Below are positions 51,054 through 58,982 of a DNA stretch of 64,000 nucleotides, in pieces. Within the stretch, counting starts at the first letter, position 1. Each line of letters begins with the position of its first letter. This DNA is from Saltatorellus ferox. Lineage in GTDB: Bacteria > Planctomycetota > UBA1135 > GCA-002686595. A program made the position numbers and the translations under genes. Location: positions 5,461,524 to 5,525,523 of the forward strand of contig CP036434.1 in the NCBI GenBank assembly GCA_007751475.1. Reading direction: 5' to 3'. The notes beneath the pieces are model-generated. The model was not told the origin of the DNA and did no database searches. It worked only from the letters and a program-made list of their open reading frames with translations.

Positions 51054-52100
51054 TCAGCCGGCGGCCACGACCGAGGCGCCGACCGAGCTCTTGGTGATGT
51101 TCTTGATCATGCCCGTGAACCCCTCGACGCGCCGTGCCATCTCCTTGAAGTCGATGACGTAGGGAATATCGAACTGCGTGCGGAGCGACGCGTCGCGGTT
51201 CTCACCCGTGTCGGAGAAGAGCACCGCGGGAATGCCTGCCTTCTGGAACGGGATCTGATCGTAGGCGGGAACGCCCAGCATCCAGCCGGGCGTCGCGAAA
51301 CCGCGGGCGGGGAGATCGGTGGCTTCGGCCCAGGCAGCGAGCGTCTCCGTGACGAAGCTCCGCCCTAGGAACGCGCCGTAGACGCCGACCCAGTCCGATG
51401 AAGCGGGGTGCGACAGGTACCACGGGAACGCCGAGTTCTGGCCGCCCTCGCCCGGGCGGAAGCATCCGAAGCTGCCGACGAGATACGCCGCGTCGATCTG
51501 TCGACCTTCCTTGAGCTGATCGTCGAGCCAGCGCTGGGCCCCCATCGTCTCACGCCCGGTGTGGGGCGCCTCCCCGGTGCCGAAGAACGCGACGATCACG
51601 GTCGGCTCGGTCGGTTCGTTGCGGAGAGCTCGCAGGGTTTCCATCACCGTCGCGACGCCCGTGGCGGTTGCGTTGGCGCAGAGGCTCTTGCTGTAGGAGT
51701 CGTAGTGCGTGCCGATCAGGATGGTTCCCCGACCCCGGCCTTCGCGAACTCCGACCGTGTTGTAGAAGGTGTTGGTCCCCGCTTTGTACGTGTGGCTCTC
51801 CAGCTTGAAGCCAGCGTCGAGGATCGACTGTTCGAGCGTCTCGCGAAGCTGAACGGCGCGAACCGAGAAGCGCGAACTCCTGCGACCGATGTCCTCGCAG
51901 AGCCAGAGCACGTCCCTCTCCACGCGCTCGGCGACCTCGCGGTGAACGTTCTCGTAGTCCGTGGGCAGCGGCTGCCCGACCCTGCCCGGCTCCGGGAAAC
52001 CCGACATGTACCGGAACAGCCCGAAACTGCCCCCGGCGAGGCCGAGAACGACGACGAGGGACTTGATCTTGGTCTTGGTGGGATTCCGGCGGGACTGCAT
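51054..52100 (-). CDS. M28-family protein with lost zinc ligands
   Basis: 348 residues with a single N-terminal hydrophobic segment (14-31), so it is a periplasmic membrane-anchored protein. The M28 fold is recognised by 'ILIGTHYDSYSKSL' (His132, Asp134), 'GVATVMETLRALRNEP' and 'TQFDIPYVIDFKEMARRVEG'. However, the second ligand Asp is replaced in 'CANATATGVA' (relatives have GADDNATG), the EE element keeps only Glu177, the 'LD-M-G' Asp is Tyr/Leu in 'AAYLVGSFG', and the final His is Arg in 'SLRTQFD'. The protein probably no longer hydrolyses peptides. No partner gene is obvious. Confidence 0.75.
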   Translation of the reverse strand: MQSRRNPTKTKIKSLVVVLGLAGGSFGLFRYMSGFPEPGRVGQPLPTDYENVHREVAERVERDVLWLCEDIGRRSSRFSVRAVQLRETLEQSILDAGFKLESHTYKAGTNTFYNTVGVREGRGRGTILIGTHYDSYSKSLCANATATGVATVMETLRALRNEPTEPTVIVAFFGTGEAPHTGRETMGAQRWLDDQLKEGRQIDAAYLVGSFGCFRPGEGGQNSAFPWYLSHPASSDWVGVYGAFLGRSFVTETLAAWAEATDLPARGFATPGWMLGVPAYDQIPFQKAGIPAVLFSDTGENRDASLRTQFDIPYVIDFKEMARRVEGFTGMIKNITKSSVGASVVAAG

Positions 52101-52306
52101 GGGATCGGTCGGGAGGGGCGCGGCGGGCGAAGAGCGGAGGGTTTCCGTTCAGCTCGTCGACGCCTCGACCCACCCGGATCCAGCGATTCAGGCCCGAATC
52201 CCACGGGAGGACGGGGCTGGATCAAAATGACTCAGCCCCGGCTCCGGGTATCGGCCACAGCCCACCTCTCGGGCACATCTCGTCCCGTGGGCGACCACGC
52301 AGGGTC

Positions 52307-52849
52307 TCAGGCAGGCGGCATCAGGCCGCGAATGACACGCGGCCGTGAAGCATCGACGCGGGCAACGACGCGATCGAAGAAGTCCTGATAGAACTGACTG
52401 GGAACCGCGCCGAAGCTGGCGTCGATCGGGCCGTCCGAGGTGCCCTGAACGTTCTCGGCCTCGACCGTCACGAGCGTGCGGGGGGCGCGCCGATGCATGT
52501 CGACCTGGCGGACCTCGACCCCCACGCGGATCCAGGTGCGGCGCGACCCCGCGATCGAGGGGTCCGAGGATCCCATGCCCTTGCTGGCGCTGATGTAGGC
52601 CTCGCCCGCGGCGGCCTCATGGACTTCGTAGCCGAGGTCCATCAGGGTCGCCACGACCTGGGGACGCACGTCCTCGGCCGTACCGACGAACGTGCGGGCC
52701 TTGAAGCCACGGTACTCCTCGTAGGGAGTCGTGAAGGGCGGAATGCCGCCGGCGCAGGCGCCCAGGAAAGGGATGGCCAGCACCGCGAGCGGGACGAGGG
52801 CCATCCACTGGACGCGGGATGGGATTCGGGTCATTTTCGTATGAGTCAT
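52307..52849 (-). CDS. Small predicted lipoprotein of unknown function
   Basis: 180 residues. The start is set at ATG 52849 (an ATG at 52834 is an alternative). The signal 'LVPLAVLAIPFLGACAG' ends in a lipobox (LGAC), so it is lipid-anchored. The mature part is about 145 residues: a beta-rich domain beginning 'YRGFKARTFVGTAEDVRPQ' and ending 'FYQDFFDRVVARVD'. It resembles outer-membrane lipoproteins of the DUF4136/BamC-like size class but I cannot name a family. It is divergent from the GlpD-type gene. Confidence 0.7.
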   Translation of the reverse strand: MTHTKMTRIPSRVQWMALVPLAVLAIPFLGACAGGIPPFTTPYEEYRGFKARTFVGTAEDVRPQVVATLMDLGYEVHEAAAGEAYISASKGMGSSDPSIAGSRRTWIRVGVEVRQVDMHRRAPRTLVTVEAENVQGTSDGPIDASFGAVPSQFYQDFFDRVVARVDASRPRVIRGLMPPA

Positions 52850-52992
52850 GGCGCACCGACCGGATGACGGTCCGGGGCGGGTGGCTGGCACGGGCCGAAG
52901 CGACGGCGCTCCGTCCACGCGCAGAACGCGTGGCCTCCTCTACCTGTGCGGCTTTCCCTCCCCGCTAGCATCCTTGCGATCTCCGAGGTCGA

Positions 52993-54378
52993 ATGGAAGC
53001 GCGGTGTGTTGAAGTATTCGATATGAATCCGATGGACCCGCAGACGGAAGGGGGCGGCGCCGATCAGGGCCGCCAAGGGGATCGCCGCCAGGCCGACCGC
53101 GAGCGTGAGCATCATCCCGGCACGGATGCTCTGCACCCGGCCCCCCCCACGCCGCAGAGCGAGCGGCGAGCGGGCGGCTCGGACGTCGACGTGCTCGTGA
53201 TCGGCGGCGGCATCCAGGGGGTTGGAGCTGCCCAGGCAGCCGCCGCCGCGGGACACACCGTGGCGCTCCTGGAGCGAAGCGAAGCGGCGATCGGCACCTC
53301 CAGTCGCTCCAGCAAGCTCATCCACGGGGGCCTGCGCTACCTGGAGACGTACCAGTTCCGGCTGGTCCGTGAATCCCTGAACGAGCGAAAGATTCTCCAG
53401 ACGATCGCGCCGCACCTCGTGCGCCTCGTGCCCTTCTACATTCCGGTCTACCGCGGCATGAAGCGCGGCCCGTGGATGATCCGAGCGGGCCTCACCCTGT
53501 ACGCGATCCTGGGAGGGCTTCGGAAGAGCGCCAGGTTCCGCAGCCTCCCCCGGTCGGAGTGGGCCACGCTCGACGGGCTCGACACGCGCGACCTCAAGGC
53601 GGTCTTCCGCTACCACGACGGCCAGACCGACGACGCGGCGCTGTGTCGGGCCGTCCTCGCGAGCGCCATCGAACTGGGCGCGCTCGTGGATGCGGGCGCC
53701 AAGGTCGTGGCGGCGGAACGCATCGGGACGGGCGACGCTCGGCGCTGGAAGGTCCGCTTCGAGCGCGGCGGCGAGAGCCATGAATGCACGGCTCGGGTCG
53801 TCGTCAACGCGACGGGTCCGTGGGTCAACCGCGTGGCGCAACTCGCGACGCCACAGCCCAAGACGCGCAACGTCGACCTCGTGGGGGGAACCCACATCGA
53901 GGTGCGCGGCCACCTCGAACGCGGCATCTACTACACCGAGGCCCCCGAGGATCAACGCGCGGTCTTCTCGATCCCATGGAAGGGCCACATCATGGTCGGG
54001 ACGACGGAGCGACCGTACGAAGGGAATCCGTCGGAGATCCAGCCAACCCGGGAGGAGATCGACTACCTCCTGAACGTGCACCGGAGGTACTTCCCGAACT
54101 CGAAGGGCGAGCTCGTGGCCGCGTGGGCGGGCCTCCGGGTTCTTCCCCACGCCGAGGGATCCGCGTTCGAGCGACCGCGTGACGTGACGCTCGTTCCGGA
54201 TGACGAGGATCATCCGAGCTGGGTCGGGGTCTACGGCGGAAAACTCACCGGGTACCGTCACACGGCCGAGGAGATCATGGATCTGATCCGTGGGTCGCTG
54301 CCGAAGGCGACCGCGAAGGCCGATACGGAAACGCTGCGTCTGCCGGAGCTGGAGCGCGTGACCGTCTGGGACGAGTGA
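52993..54378 (+). CDS. glpD: Glycerol-3-phosphate dehydrogenase/oxidase-like FAD protein
   Basis: 461 residues. An unusual N-terminal 65 residues are polar and low in complexity ('GGADQGRQGDRRQADREREH'), so the true start may be ATG 53023 or 53032. Then the FAD motif 'VLVIGGGIQGVGAAQAA' and the family signature 'SSRSSKLIHGGLRYLETYQF' follow. Further conserved parts are 'FRYHDGQTDDAALCRAVLAS', 'VVVNATGPWVNRVAQLA' and 'HIMVGTTERPYEGNPSEIQP'. It oxidises glycerol-3-phosphate with a flavin and gives electrons to quinones. The C-terminal dimer domain of E. coli GlpD (501 residues) is shortened here. It is convergent with a ferredoxin gene. Confidence 0.88.
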   Translation: MEARCVEVFDMNPMDPQTEGGGADQGRQGDRRQADREREHHPGTDALHPAPPTPQSERRAGGSDVDVLVIGGGIQGVGAAQAAAAAGHTVALLERSEAAIGTSSRSSKLIHGGLRYLETYQFRLVRESLNERKILQTIAPHLVRLVPFYIPVYRGMKRGPWMIRAGLTLYAILGGLRKSARFRSLPRSEWATLDGLDTRDLKAVFRYHDGQTDDAALCRAVLASAIELGALVDAGAKVVAAERIGTGDARRWKVRFERGGESHECTARVVVNATGPWVNRVAQLATPQPKTRNVDLVGGTHIEVRGHLERGIYYTEAPEDQRAVFSIPWKGHIMVGTTERPYEGNPSEIQPTREEIDYLLNVHRRYFPNSKGELVAAWAGLRVLPHAEGSAFERPRDVTLVPDDEDHPSWVGVYGGKLTGYRHTAEEIMDLIRGSLPKATAKADTETLRLPELERVTVWDE

Positions 54379-54384
54379 TCGTCG

Positions 54385-54409
54385 CGGCGGCGGCACCTTG
54401 CCGCCGCCG
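54385..54409. terminator. Hairpin between convergent glpD-like and ferredoxin genes
   Basis: A perfect 10-bp GC stem (CGGCGGCGGC / GCCGCCGCCG) with a 5-nt loop sits in the 45-nt gap between the two stop codons and can serve both directions. Confidence 0.7.
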
Positions 54410-54423
54410 ACGCCGCCGCTTTC

Positions 54424-54708
54424 CTAAACTTCGGCGGGTTTGATCGTCATATCGCAGTTCACGACGAGCAGGCAGCCCAGGCGAGCCCCTTCATCGGCCG
54501 TGGCCATTTCCACGGTCTCGGACTCCTCGTCGCCGACGGGGGGCAGATCCGCGCCGCCTTCCGTCACCACGAGAGCGCAGGTTCCGCAGCTACCCACGGT
54601 GCAACCGAAGTCATGCGGGAGGTCATTCTCCTGGCAGAAGTCGATGAAGCGGGTCCCCATGGGAACCTCGTGGGTCTCACCGGTAACGGCGAAGGTGATC
54701 TTGGGCAT
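54424..54708 (-). CDS. 2Fe-2S (plant/adrenodoxin-type) ferredoxin
   Basis: 94 residues. Cys36, Cys41, Cys44 and Cys79 make the CX4CX2CX34C pattern in 'FGCTVGSCGTCALVV' and 'ARLGCLLVVNCD'. An extra Cys25 and Cys85 are present. The protein begins with the beta-grasp strand 'MPKITFAVTGETHEVPMG'. It is acidic and small, likely cytoplasmic, and carries one electron. Partner enzyme is unknown. The aldehyde oxidoreductase at 18.8 kb uses a ferredoxin, but distance gives no support for pairing. Confidence 0.93.
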   Translation of the reverse strand: MPKITFAVTGETHEVPMGTRFIDFCQENDLPHDFGCTVGSCGTCALVVTEGGADLPPVGDEESETVEMATADEGARLGCLLVVNCDMTIKPAEV

Positions 54709-54864
54709 GTCAGGGATCTCTGGGGTCTCAGCTGGATCTCAGCTGGAAGTCAGCGGGGAGTCAAAAGGGCCGAGATCGCTAGGCTGCGGCCCTCGGCCGA
54801 ACCATGATGGGGTCCCGGTGGCCCGAGGAAAAGCCCCGGCACCCGCTCAATTCGCCTACCTGCC

Positions 54865-55608
54865 ATGCTCCTGTCCCCCCCCAGCCCCCACCACGCTCCC
54901 GGCGCGCTCCCCGAGCCGATGCGGGATCCCCGGCCGGGCCTCGGGACGGAATCGCGCATCTGGCTCGTTCGCCACGCCCGGGTGAGCGCCCCCGACACCG
55001 CCTACGGCGACGACGACGTCCCGCTCTCCGAAGAGGGCCAGGCCCAGACGGACGCCGTCGAGCGAGGCATCCGCGGGCTTCTGCAGCCGTCCGTCGTCGT
55101 CGCCTCCCCGCTGATCCGCGCTCGCGCCATGGGCGAGGCCATCGCGCGCGGCACGGGCGCGCCGCTCCGGTTCGATCCACGCCTGAAGGAAATGAATCGC
55201 GGCGCGTGGCAGGGACTCGAGCGCACCGAGTACGCCGAGCGCTGGAGGGGCGTCGCGGGCGAGTACTGGGCCGATCCATTGAACTGGCGCGGGCACTCGG
55301 GCGAGAGCGAGGCCATGCTCGTCGAGCGCACCTTCCCCGTGCTCCAGGAGGTCGCGCGGGAAGCCGCCGGCGGCGTGGGCGTCATCGCGGCCCACCGCCA
55401 GGTCATCCGCTGCCTCGTCGCAGCCGCGCTCGGACTTCCGCCGGGACGGAGCCACGGTCTGCAGCTCGATCCCGCGCACGCGGTCCTGCTCGCCGACACG
55501 GGCGATCGGTGGAGCCTCCTGCGCACGAACATCGCCACGCCGGGCGCGCCCCACATGACGGAGCCGGATTCTGGCCCGGTGGCGGACGTCCCTACGCGGA
55601 AGCCGTAG
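54865..55608 (+). CDS. Histidine phosphatase family protein (phosphoglycerate mutase-like)
   Basis: 247 residues, or 229 if ATG 54919 is used. The first catalytic His is in 'IWLVRHARVSAPDTAYGDDD' (RHA instead of RHG), Arg and Glu follow in 'PLIRARAMGEAIARGTGAP' and 'KEMNRGAWQGLERTEYAER', and the second His is in 'VIAAHRQVIRCLVAAAL'. This fits CobC/GpmB-type broad phosphatases. The substrate is unknown. The 3' end overlaps the convergent GT-B-like gene by 17 nt. Confidence 0.85.
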   Translation: MLLSPPSPHHAPGALPEPMRDPRPGLGTESRIWLVRHARVSAPDTAYGDDDVPLSEEGQAQTDAVERGIRGLLQPSVVVASPLIRARAMGEAIARGTGAPLRFDPRLKEMNRGAWQGLERTEYAERWRGVAGEYWADPLNWRGHSGESEAMLVERTFPVLQEVAREAAGGVGVIAAHRQVIRCLVAAALGLPPGRSHGLQLDPAHAVLLADTGDRWSLLRTNIATPGAPHMTEPDSGPVADVPTRKP

Positions 55609-56341
55609 CGGGCTCCGGCGCTGCCTCGGCGACAGGCGCTAGCAGGCGATAGAGGCTCGCGTACGCGCGGAGCAGCGGCATTTCCCCATCCGCCCCCGCC
55701 TTCATCACGCGAATCTTCTCGCGCGGCGCACCTGAGGCTTCCGCTGCCGCCGCCTCGGCCGTCGACCTCACGATGATCCGTCGAACGCTGGAGAGCGCGG
55801 CCCCGTACAGATCACGCGTTCCGGCCTGCTTCTCCTCGGCGGCCTCCATGGACGCCTTGAACTCTCGCAGGCGCTCGAGCGTCAGCACGGTGGGGATCTC
55901 CGCGGCTTCGAGCGCGAGCAGAACGCCCGGCCCGAACCCGTCGAGGCCGAGAACGTGCACCAGCCGCGGCCTGCGCGCGCGAACCCAGTCGAGGACCGAG
56001 CCCTCCAGCCGCGCGCGCGTCAGTTCGTCGAACGACGCCGCGCGATCGCCCCCGTTCACGCGCCGAACGCGGAACCGGGCGCCGGGCGCGGGGATGTTCC
56101 ATTCGTCTCGGTAGGCGAAGCGTGCTCCCCGGGCCTCGCGGTCGAGCGCCAGTACCTCGACGCGCTCCTGACCCGAAACGGACAGCACGCCGGCGTGGCG
56201 CCATAGCGCCGCTCCACGCGCGGACTTCCTCAGCGCCCATTCGGGACCGATCAGCCCGATCGGCGGGCGATCGGCGATCGAGGGGCGCGCGGCGTCATCG
56301 CCAGCAGGCGCCGGGCTGTCGCTGGAAGTGGATTCGGACAT
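55592..56341 (-). CDS. Truncated GT-B (glycosyltransferase N-terminal domain-like) protein
   Basis: 249 residues, beginning with a Ser/Pro/Asp-rich tail (1-25). It looks like only the N-terminal half of a GT4: the strand 'RPRLVHVLGLDGFGPGVLLA' and 'LEAAEIPTVLTLERLREF' match the acceptor-domain pattern 'PDVVHVHHL...ARxxGIPVVxTLHD'. The family's second domain, with the nucleotide-sugar site, is absent; a polar helix 'GAALSSVRRIIVRSTAEAAA' follows. It therefore lacks the transferase core and could be a binding or regulatory protein. Confidence 0.65.
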   Translation of the reverse strand: MSESTSSDSPAPAGDDAARPSIADRPPIGLIGPEWALRKSARGAALWRHAGVLSVSGQERVEVLALDREARGARFAYRDEWNIPAPGARFRVRRVNGGDRAASFDELTRARLEGSVLDWVRARRPRLVHVLGLDGFGPGVLLALEAAEIPTVLTLERLREFKASMEAAEEKQAGTRDLYGAALSSVRRIIVRSTAEAAAAEASGAPREKIRVMKAGADGEMPLLRAYASLYRLLAPVAEAAPEPATASA

Positions 56342-56459
56342 GGGTCGTGGCTCTCGAGGACCGGCTTCGCCTGGACCGTTCGGTCCAGGACGGGCCTGTC
56401 TGACAGGGGGGAGGAGCGAGGCGCCGGAGCGGATGCCCCGATCGGTCCTCGGTCGAGCC

Positions 56460-58112
56460 TCAGTCGAGCGAGCCGTCTTGCTGCAGCGCCCGGAATTCAG
56501 CTACTCCGGGCTTATCGGAATCCTCGCCGCCAAAATGTAGGGCTCTCCGCTCCTGCATCAGCAGCGACTCCCAGGCCACCTGGGCAGCCCGAAATCGCGC
56601 CTCCTCCGTCGGCCCGAGCGCCCGGAGCGCTCGTTCCCCCGCATCTTCCTCCCGGGGACGAAGTCGGACCAGCGATCGGTCGAGGCCTGCCCCGAGATCC
56701 GCGCTCGGCCGCGCGATGCCCCAGGAGTCACGGAGCGCGGTGGAGATCCGGTCGGGATGGTACAGCGTCATGATCGCGTGCTCCTCGACGACGGCCGCCC
56801 CCGCTGGCATGGGCGCGGAGGCGAACAGCCGCTGCCGGGTCGCACCGGGCTCTCCGGCCATTGCGCTGCGGAGCGATAGCCCGAGCATCCGCCCGGAACT
56901 CGGCAGCTGAAAGACGTCGACCAGCGTCGGCGCCACGTCGAGCAGAGACGCCAGCGCATCGATCGAGCGCCCGGCCCCCGCCGATCGACCCTCGTCGTCC
57001 GACTCCCAGCCCAGCTCCTTCCACAGCGCGGCGGACGGACGGATCAAGAGGGGCACGCGCAGGTCCTGTTCCTCGACGAGACCCCCCTGGAGGTAGAGGC
57101 CGTGTTCCCCCAGCTCGACGCCGAAGCTGCCGACGATCACGACCGTCACATCGTCCGCTCGGCCGAACTCATCGGTGTGCCCGATGATGCGGGCGAGGTT
57201 GGCGTCCAGCGCGCGAATGCCGCGGTCGTAGCGCAGCTCGTACTCCCCCATCTTGACGCCGCGCACGCTGCTGGCGCGCGAGGGTGGAAGCACGTGGAAG
57301 AGAGGCTCCGTCACGCCGAGCGGCACCGCGAAGTCGAGTTCCATCCGGGGGCGCCAGTCCGCGGTCGCCTCGGCGACGCCCCGCGTGCTGCTGACTCCGC
57401 CGCCGGGGACCCACACCCGCTCGAGGTCGTGCATGTGCAGGTAGGCGAACCAGTTCTCGTCGAGCGGGCGTTTGTTCACCCAGCGAACGAAACGACTGCC
57501 GACTCCGAAGACTCCGATCGCTCGCTCTTCCTCGAGCGGATCCCCGCCGAACTCGACGAACGAGCGGAACCCCGTGCTGAACCCACGCAGCTCCGCGATC
57601 ATCGGGTGGTCGACGAAGGCCGCCGTATTCCAGCCCTGACTCAGGAAGGACTGCCCGAGGAGCCACAGGTCCTCGGGGACGAACCAGGCTTCGTCCCCTG
57701 CGCTCGCCGCGGGCCCCGGCCTGACCGCAGCCTGGCCGGACGCGCCCGGAAGGGTCGACGGCGGCTGCGCCAGGGAAGGATCGGACCCGGAGAGCAGAGC
57801 CAGGTGGGAGCCGACGAGCGTTGGCGTCGGTGTCCACGCGTCCGAGAACACGATCCCTCGCTGACCGAGCGAGGCCAGGAACGGCGTCGTATCGCGGTCG
57901 TAGCCCGCCAGTGAGGTGTGGTCCCAGCGGAGGCCGTCGATGGCGATGACGAGCACCCCCTGACCGGTCACTTCCGCCCGGCCCTCCTGGACGTCCTCGA
58001 GGGTCGGCTGACGGCCGCAGGCGAGGACCGGCACCAGCGCCGCCAGCCATGCAAGCGCCCGTAGGCCATCGAAGCTTCCTCTCACGCGTCGCGTCTCCAC
58101 CTGGGCATTCAT
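56460..58112 (-). CDS. Sulfatase/alkaline-phosphatase-fold lipoprotein
   Basis: 550 residues from ATG 58112, with signal and lipobox ('AALVPVLAC', Cys at about 32), so it is lipid-anchored in the envelope. The metal motif 'VLVIAIDGLRWDHTSLAGYD' is typical of sulfatases, as is the downstream 'VTVVIVGSFGVELGEHGLYL' (DHGE-like). The catalytic Cys/Ser region reads 'TPTPTLVGSHLALLSG', where relatives have C/S/T-x-P-S-R/H; the nucleophile position appears to be Leu. It may be a non-catalytic member or use a different residue. It follows the bat operon on the same strand, with a 28-nt gap. Confidence 0.75.
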   Translation of the reverse strand: MNAQVETRRVRGSFDGLRALAWLAALVPVLACGRQPTLEDVQEGRAEVTGQGVLVIAIDGLRWDHTSLAGYDRDTTPFLASLGQRGIVFSDAWTPTPTLVGSHLALLSGSDPSLAQPPSTLPGASGQAAVRPGPAASAGDEAWFVPEDLWLLGQSFLSQGWNTAAFVDHPMIAELRGFSTGFRSFVEFGGDPLEEERAIGVFGVGSRFVRWVNKRPLDENWFAYLHMHDLERVWVPGGGVSSTRGVAEATADWRPRMELDFAVPLGVTEPLFHVLPPSRASSVRGVKMGEYELRYDRGIRALDANLARIIGHTDEFGRADDVTVVIVGSFGVELGEHGLYLQGGLVEEQDLRVPLLIRPSAALWKELGWESDDEGRSAGAGRSIDALASLLDVAPTLVDVFQLPSSGRMLGLSLRSAMAGEPGATRQRLFASAPMPAGAAVVEEHAIMTLYHPDRISTALRDSWGIARPSADLGAGLDRSLVRLRPREEDAGERALRALGPTEEARFRAAQVAWESLLMQERRALHFGGEDSDKPGVAEFRALQQDGSLD

Positions 58113-58140
58113 GGTCCCACGTACTGTCCCATGCGCTCGT

Positions 58141-58980
58141 TCAGCGAATAAGAGAAAGCACGGAATCCTCGGGTGCCCAGCGCTCCTCACCGCGATCGAC
58201 GACCTTCACCCAGCCCGGCAGACGGTCGAGAACGAGGGTCTCGTCGCCTTCCTTCAGCTTGCCGAGGCGCTCGCCCTGCAGGTCGGGTGACCCGTAGAGC
58301 GGCGCGCCGCCCTTCACCACGACCATCGCGACCTCACCGTTCGAGCTCGCCAGCTGTCCGACCAGCGGCGCCCACAGCACGGGTAGCGCGAGGATCGCAA
58401 GCCAGGGGCCACGCCCCCACGCTCCTCCCCGAAACGCATCGAGCGCCCCGAGCACGAGGATCAGCACGCCGCCGAGGAGCGCCAGCCATTCCGCCTCACC
58501 GCGCGTGAACAGCCGCACGAAGCCGGCGACGATTCCGGTGTCCTTCGGATCGAGCCCCGCGTCGGCGCGCGAGAGATCCCGGTTCGCCTTCGCCGCCTCC
58601 CATCGCGGCGCGAGCCGGAGCGCCGATTCGAACCAGGCCGCCGCCACCAGCGGCTCGCCCGCGGTGTGATGGGCCACGCCCACGTTGTAGGCGAGACGAG
58701 CGCGCTCGCGGTCCGGGAGGTCGGTCCCGTTCGCGAGGCTCTCCTCCCACAGCCGCTGGGCGGCGTCGTGGTCGCCCGAACGCCAGAGCCGTGCGCCCTC
58801 GCCCGCGCCGGCTTCCGCCGCGCTTTCCTGGGCATGCGCGCCCGAGAGCAGCATCGCCGCCAGGCCGACCAGCGCCAGGGCCCGAAGGACCCAGCGGCCC
58901 GGCCACATCGCTTTCGAGGCCAAGCGGGTCATCGAGGTCCTGTGGGAGTTTCTGTGGGAGTTTCTGTGGGAGTACGTCAT
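58141..58980 (-). CDS. batE: BatE-like protein: TPR and SH3-type domains
   Basis: 279 residues, starting two bases after the batD stop (TGACCATG), so translation is coupled; an internal ATG at 58932 directly before the signal peptide ('MTRLASKAM...ALALVGLAAMLL') is the alternative. The first 16 residues repeat 'NSHR' because of a 15-bp DNA duplication. Residues 50-120 are TPR units ('LAYNVGVAHHTAGEPLVAAA'), two transmembrane helices follow (155-195), and the end (210-279) is a bacterial SH3 domain ('GAPLYGSPDLQGERLGKLKE'). BatE acts with BatA-D in the envelope of Bacteroides and others; the exact role is unknown. Confidence 0.83.
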   Translation of the reverse strand: MTYSHRNSHRNSHRTSMTRLASKAMWPGRWVLRALALVGLAAMLLSGAHAQESAAEAGAGEGARLWRSGDHDAAQRLWEESLANGTDLPDRERARLAYNVGVAHHTAGEPLVAAAWFESALRLAPRWEAAKANRDLSRADAGLDPKDTGIVAGFVRLFTRGEAEWLALLGGVLILVLGALDAFRGGAWGRGPWLAILALPVLWAPLVGQLASSNGEVAMVVVKGGAPLYGSPDLQGERLGKLKEGDETLVLDRLPGWVKVVDRGEERWAPEDSVLSLIR

Positions 58981-58982
58981 GG

